Shown: positions 60,606 to 64,000 of the stretch, one piece after another
Layout: each line of letters opens with the position of its first letter
How positions within the stretch are numbered: position 1 is the stretch's first letter
Source: Fomes fomentarius
Lineage: Eukaryota; Basidiomycota; Agaricomycetes; Polyporales; Polyporaceae
DNA: 64,000 bases
Reading direction: 5' to 3'
Assembly (NCBI GenBank): GCA_022606135.1
Contig: JABYQN010000004.1
Location: 930,001 to 994,000 of the forward strand
Made by a program: the position numbers and the translations under genes
The notes under the pieces: generated by a model
Database searches by the model: none
Seen by the model: the letters and a program-made list of their open reading frames with translations, nothing else
Told to the model about the DNA's origin: nothing

Positions 60606-61735
60606 TTGTGCCGATGGCGACGCACTCATCGTCGCTGTCTGCTGACATTATCGCTACTGCTGCAGATTTCGCCCTGCGCTAGTTTCGAGTGGTTCTTGTG
60701 CATTGTATATGTCGGCGCGGCCCGCGAGATTCTTTCGGGGTCGTCGCACGCGGACTTGATTTACTGCTCGCTCATAGAGACTCCCCTCCCGGACAGCTTC
60801 TCCTTTTCTCCATCCCATGTTCCATCCCTCTCACTCACTCCCCACTCTCCGTGTCCGTATCTCATATCCCAGCTCCCCAGCCTCCCCAGTTCTAGTTCTA
60901 CTGTTCATCCCACTCATCCCAGATGTGTTTCACTGTTCCATACATCAGTACGCTCAGCTCATCCTCATATCCATATCATCGCTCCAGCTCTCTCATCGCA
61001 TCTTCCATCCTATCGCTAGACCGTCCGCTCCTCTTGTAGCATTACCGTTGTTCATCTGACCTTATGCCTCGTTTAGCTTCCATTTACCCCTTCCCCCTTC
61101 TCGTCTTCCTTTCCTTTCTCTATGCCATGATCCATCCCCACATGCATGCTTCCGTGGCCGATTCCCCCTTGACTCTACGTCTTTACACGATCATCTACTT
61201 GCATCCCTTGATAGGAATAGAATTAGCCTGCGCTCTGCGGTGCAGGTGCTCGTATATCCGTCTGTTATACATGGCCATGTACTCTACACTGGACGCGGGC
61301 CCGCGCCCGAACATCACGTCATGTCACAACATCATCAAGGGAAGCGAAATGTCAAAACGAGTCCGGAAGAAGAGAGAACGGAAAAAGAGAGAGAACTTGA
61401 GAAGCATGGTAGACCACAGTTGGTAACTAGAAGATGAACCAGGAACCAGCAAAGGTCAAAAAGCACAGGTGACACATAAGCAAGTGGAAGATGGGCAGGT
61501 AAATGAGTGTAGGAGGTAGGTGCAAGGAAGGGCAGAGGATTAGCATGGATCGCTCTATGGAGAAATATCCGTTTATCCATGTATGCACATATAGACAGAG
61601 GGAGGGGCTCATGCGGCATGCGAGAGTGGGGGTGGGTACGTCATGGGTGAAGGGCGGATTAGGGTGATATAGGGAGATGAGGAGATGGGATAGTATGGAT
61701 GGGGATGATATGGATGACGAAGATGAAGCAAAAGT
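60606..61735. other. 3' spacer between convergent genes
   Basis: Pyrimidine-rich (CTCATCC, TCCCACTC) downstream of the kinase, then the 3' flank of the coiled-coil gene. No supported gene. Confidence 0.5.
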
Positions 61736-64000
61736 CTATGTCGGCCAGCCGCGGAGCGTGCGAGCAGCGCCGCCGCCTAGTCGACCAAGGAAGCTCCAGA
61801 CAGCAGTCGTGCTGTCACCAGCGAAGCCCTCTCCCGCAGCGTGCATCGAGTTGAAGCTCGACCACGCCGCGCGGTCGTAGTAGGTGACGCCTCCGGGAAT
61901 CGCGTACTGGGGTGCCATCGCCTGGCCCATCAGGAACGCAACGAGAGCGGACACCCCGACGCAGACGACCAGCTGGCCGCTGATATTGGAGCCACCCTCA
62001 GGGTCGCCGTAGACATAGGTGTTGTAGATATTGTAGAACCGGCCGCTCTTGCGCCGTGATGATTTGCCTTCGCGTGATGGACGTGGCTGGTTACTGCGTG
62101 TCGACTCCTCGACGAGCTTGTCGATCGCCGTGCACTCAACGCCGAGTTCCTCCTTGAGCGCCTTCCACTCCTCGATAGCATCTTCGGAGATACCGTTGAC
62201 GAGGGGCTCGATCGGCAGTTTGAGGCCCGGGTGCCAGGTCTTGAGGGTCTCGTTGGCAACACGGAGGGCCATGTCTTCGCCGGTAACCTTGTCGTACGCG
62301 GGTGGGAGGTCGGAAGAATGTGGGTGGAGGTGCTCGTGCTGAGCTTTGGGTGTTGGGGGTATGAGGGTTGACGACGAAGACGCAAGCGCATCGTCGTCTT
62401 CCTCCGTCGTCTGTCCCGAGATCGAAGACTCCGGCTGCCATTCATCAGTCTGGGTCTCCCGTTCCACGGTAACGGCGGGGATGGGTATCGGTTCCGGTTC
62501 CGTCTGAATCGACGTTGTCGAGACCGGAGACTCTTCTGTCTGTATGCTGAAGGAGGCAGTGAGGATCTTCGGCGGCGGGTCCGTCTGGATCCCATGGTTC
62601 ACAACGAACTCGGCAAGCTCGTGCTGCGTGCCGGTGTCAGAGTAATCCTTCACCTCCTCGATCTTCAAGGTCTCAAGCTTCTTAGCTCGACTGGCGACCT
62701 TCTGCAAATCGTCATAGACGTCGTCAGACTGATCAAACCATGCAACGTGGGTACCTACCCTCTTGGTTCGAGTGATGATCGTCTGCACGTAGTCCTCGGA
62801 CTCTGTGTCATCGTCCTCGGGTGTTACCTCGATTTCAAGGCTGCTAGGCTCCTCCACAACTTCCTCGTCCTCGAGGTCCCATTTGCCGTCCTTCATCTTG
62901 CTCAGAAGTTCGGCTCCAAGTGACTTACTGACACTACCGTGAGCACTGGTGGTGCCAGATCCCCCGCCCTTCTCGAGCGCACTAGCACTGTTCCGGAGCT
63001 CATCCATGTCAAACCGCATGCGGTCAATGGTCTCCTTGAGCATCATGTTTTCCTGCTTCTGCTCATCGAGTTGTGCCTGAGCCTGTTGTGCAATAGTAAG
63101 CTCGCTTTCGAGGACTGCGATGCGCTCTTCATAGGTGGCTTGTTCGCGCAACCACTTCTGTGCCTCGAGTGAGTGCAGGTTGGCGGCTTCCTGGAAATCC
63201 TTGATCTCCTGGTCTCGCCGGCGGAGGGTGTTACGATAACGTTCAGATTCGGCTGGACACGATGGTGAGCCAAAGTATGTACTAGCATCCACAAGTCAAA
63301 CTCACAGCATTGCTCCTGATACTGCTTCTGCAAGCTCTGGTACGACGCGCGGGCAGTGTCCAGAGTCTTCTGCAGCTTCGCGATTTCAGATTCCAGCGCA
63401 GCGATTTGTGTTGAGTTGGTGCGCTTCACAGAACAGTCAGACCGATGCGCGCAAACGGGTAAGGACGAACAACACACCTCTTTGGATCGGAGTTCTTTCT
63501 CTTCACGCTTCGTCGCGCTCAGTTCGCTCCTCGCCTCCTCCAAACGGCTCTGCATCTCCTCCAGCTCCTGCTCGTGTTCCGCGAGCCGGTTCTGCAGGGT
63601 ACGTTCCGCCTCCAGAAGTTTCCTACCTAGATCGGTATTCAGCCTCTGGAAAACCTCAAGACGCTCCTGAATATCCAAAGAAGCCGTCGACGAAGCGGCT
63701 GAACGATCCATAACGAGACCAAGTAGTTGGTCCGCATCGAGATCGTCGTCGTCAGAGTCCGAATCCTCGCCCTTTCGTGGCATAGGCAAGGACGAGATCT
63801 GGTCGTTGAAGTCCTGTTCGTCGTCGAAGGAATTGTCGAAGGAGTTGTCTGACGGAGGTGGTGACATGAGGCCAGTCTGTCGATGGTCCAGTTCTCGCTC
63901 GGGTGATGAGCCATAGTATTCATTTGCAGCACTATCAAATGACTTGAAGTGACCTTGAGGTTGTGACTGCGCGCGGGAGTGTGGCCGGGAAGGTGTGGAA
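61736..64000 (-). CDS. Coiled-coil membrane protein with LC8-binding-like motif array, partial at right edge
   Basis: Not recognised as a named family. The frame is open to the right edge (GHFKSFDSAANEYYGSSPER) and has its only in-window N-terminal Met at 63867 (MSPPPSDNSFDNSFDDEQ), so the true start may lie outside. A long coiled coil follows (RLEVFQRLNTDLGRKLLEAE; QKWLREQATYEERIAVLESE), interrupted by two short introns (about 63478-63424 and 63309-63252). A disordered acidic region comes next, with four motifs: HGIQTDP, FSIQTEE, TSIQTEP and RETQTDEW (62593-62438), 15, 12 and 18 residues apart. A Ser/Thr-rich stretch, a folded-looking helical part (DKVTGEDMALRVANETLKTW) and a basic RRKSGRF lead to one membrane segment (GQLVVCVGVSALVAFLMGQA). 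The last 60 residues end in LRGWPT. It could tether dynein light chain to a membrane. Confidence 0.75.

Noticed and set aside
61064..61426. 120-codon plus-strand open frame after the kinase gene
   Set aside because: Low-complexity, pyrimidine-rich sequence with no motif, lying in a spacer between convergent genes.

Overview
The window is nuclear DNA of a filamentous fungus. Almost every gene is split by 45-75 base GT-AG introns, several repeatedly, and the gene complement fits a basidiomycete. Expanded sedolisin proteases and a type-B carboxylesterase point to an Agaricomycete, perhaps Polyporales; the order is my inference. No bacterial, viral or complete transposable element genes were seen.

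Left third (1-29.6 kb): a secreted-hydrolase neighbourhood. Five paralogous S53 sedolisin (tripeptidyl-peptidase-like) genes lie at 1-1322 (minus, cut by the window edge), 6262-8658 (plus), 18726-21105, 21979-24392 and 27181-29556 (all minus). Each has a signal peptide and a TATA box 30-75 bases before its start codon. Between them are an Aro8/KAT-type aminotransferase, COQ4, a C2H2 zinc-finger protein, a carboxylesterase and a 2OG-Fe(II) oxygenase-like protein. Two of the sedolisins carry an apparent one-base loss in a homopolymer, and two use GC-AG introns. Two decayed relics of one unrecognised gene family and a tRNA-like Pol III element are also here.

Middle (30.6-49 kb): housekeeping genes. 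These are a Yip1-family Golgi protein, the 26S proteasome ATPase RPT2 (divergent from it), an unknown Ser/Arg-rich protein, a small mitochondrial inner-membrane protein, a TPR co-chaperone-like protein, telomerase reverse transcriptase and a Gap1/Sar1-type Ras GTPase-activating protein.

Right third (50.5-64 kb): a second Aro8/KAT-type aminotransferase, ribosomal protein uL4 (RPL4), a 51-residue cysteine-rich protein, a CaMKK/Ssp1-like kinase and, running off the right edge, a coiled-coil membrane protein. That last protein contains four evenly spaced IQT/TQT motifs that look like a dynein light chain (LC8) binding comb, which I consider the most novel single signal in the window.

Functionally, the sedolisins and carboxylesterase would act outside the cell on protein and ester substrates, and the two aminotransferases could process amino acids released by peptide digestion. 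That link is inference from co-location. Exon boundaries were placed by eye from splice consensus and protein continuity.
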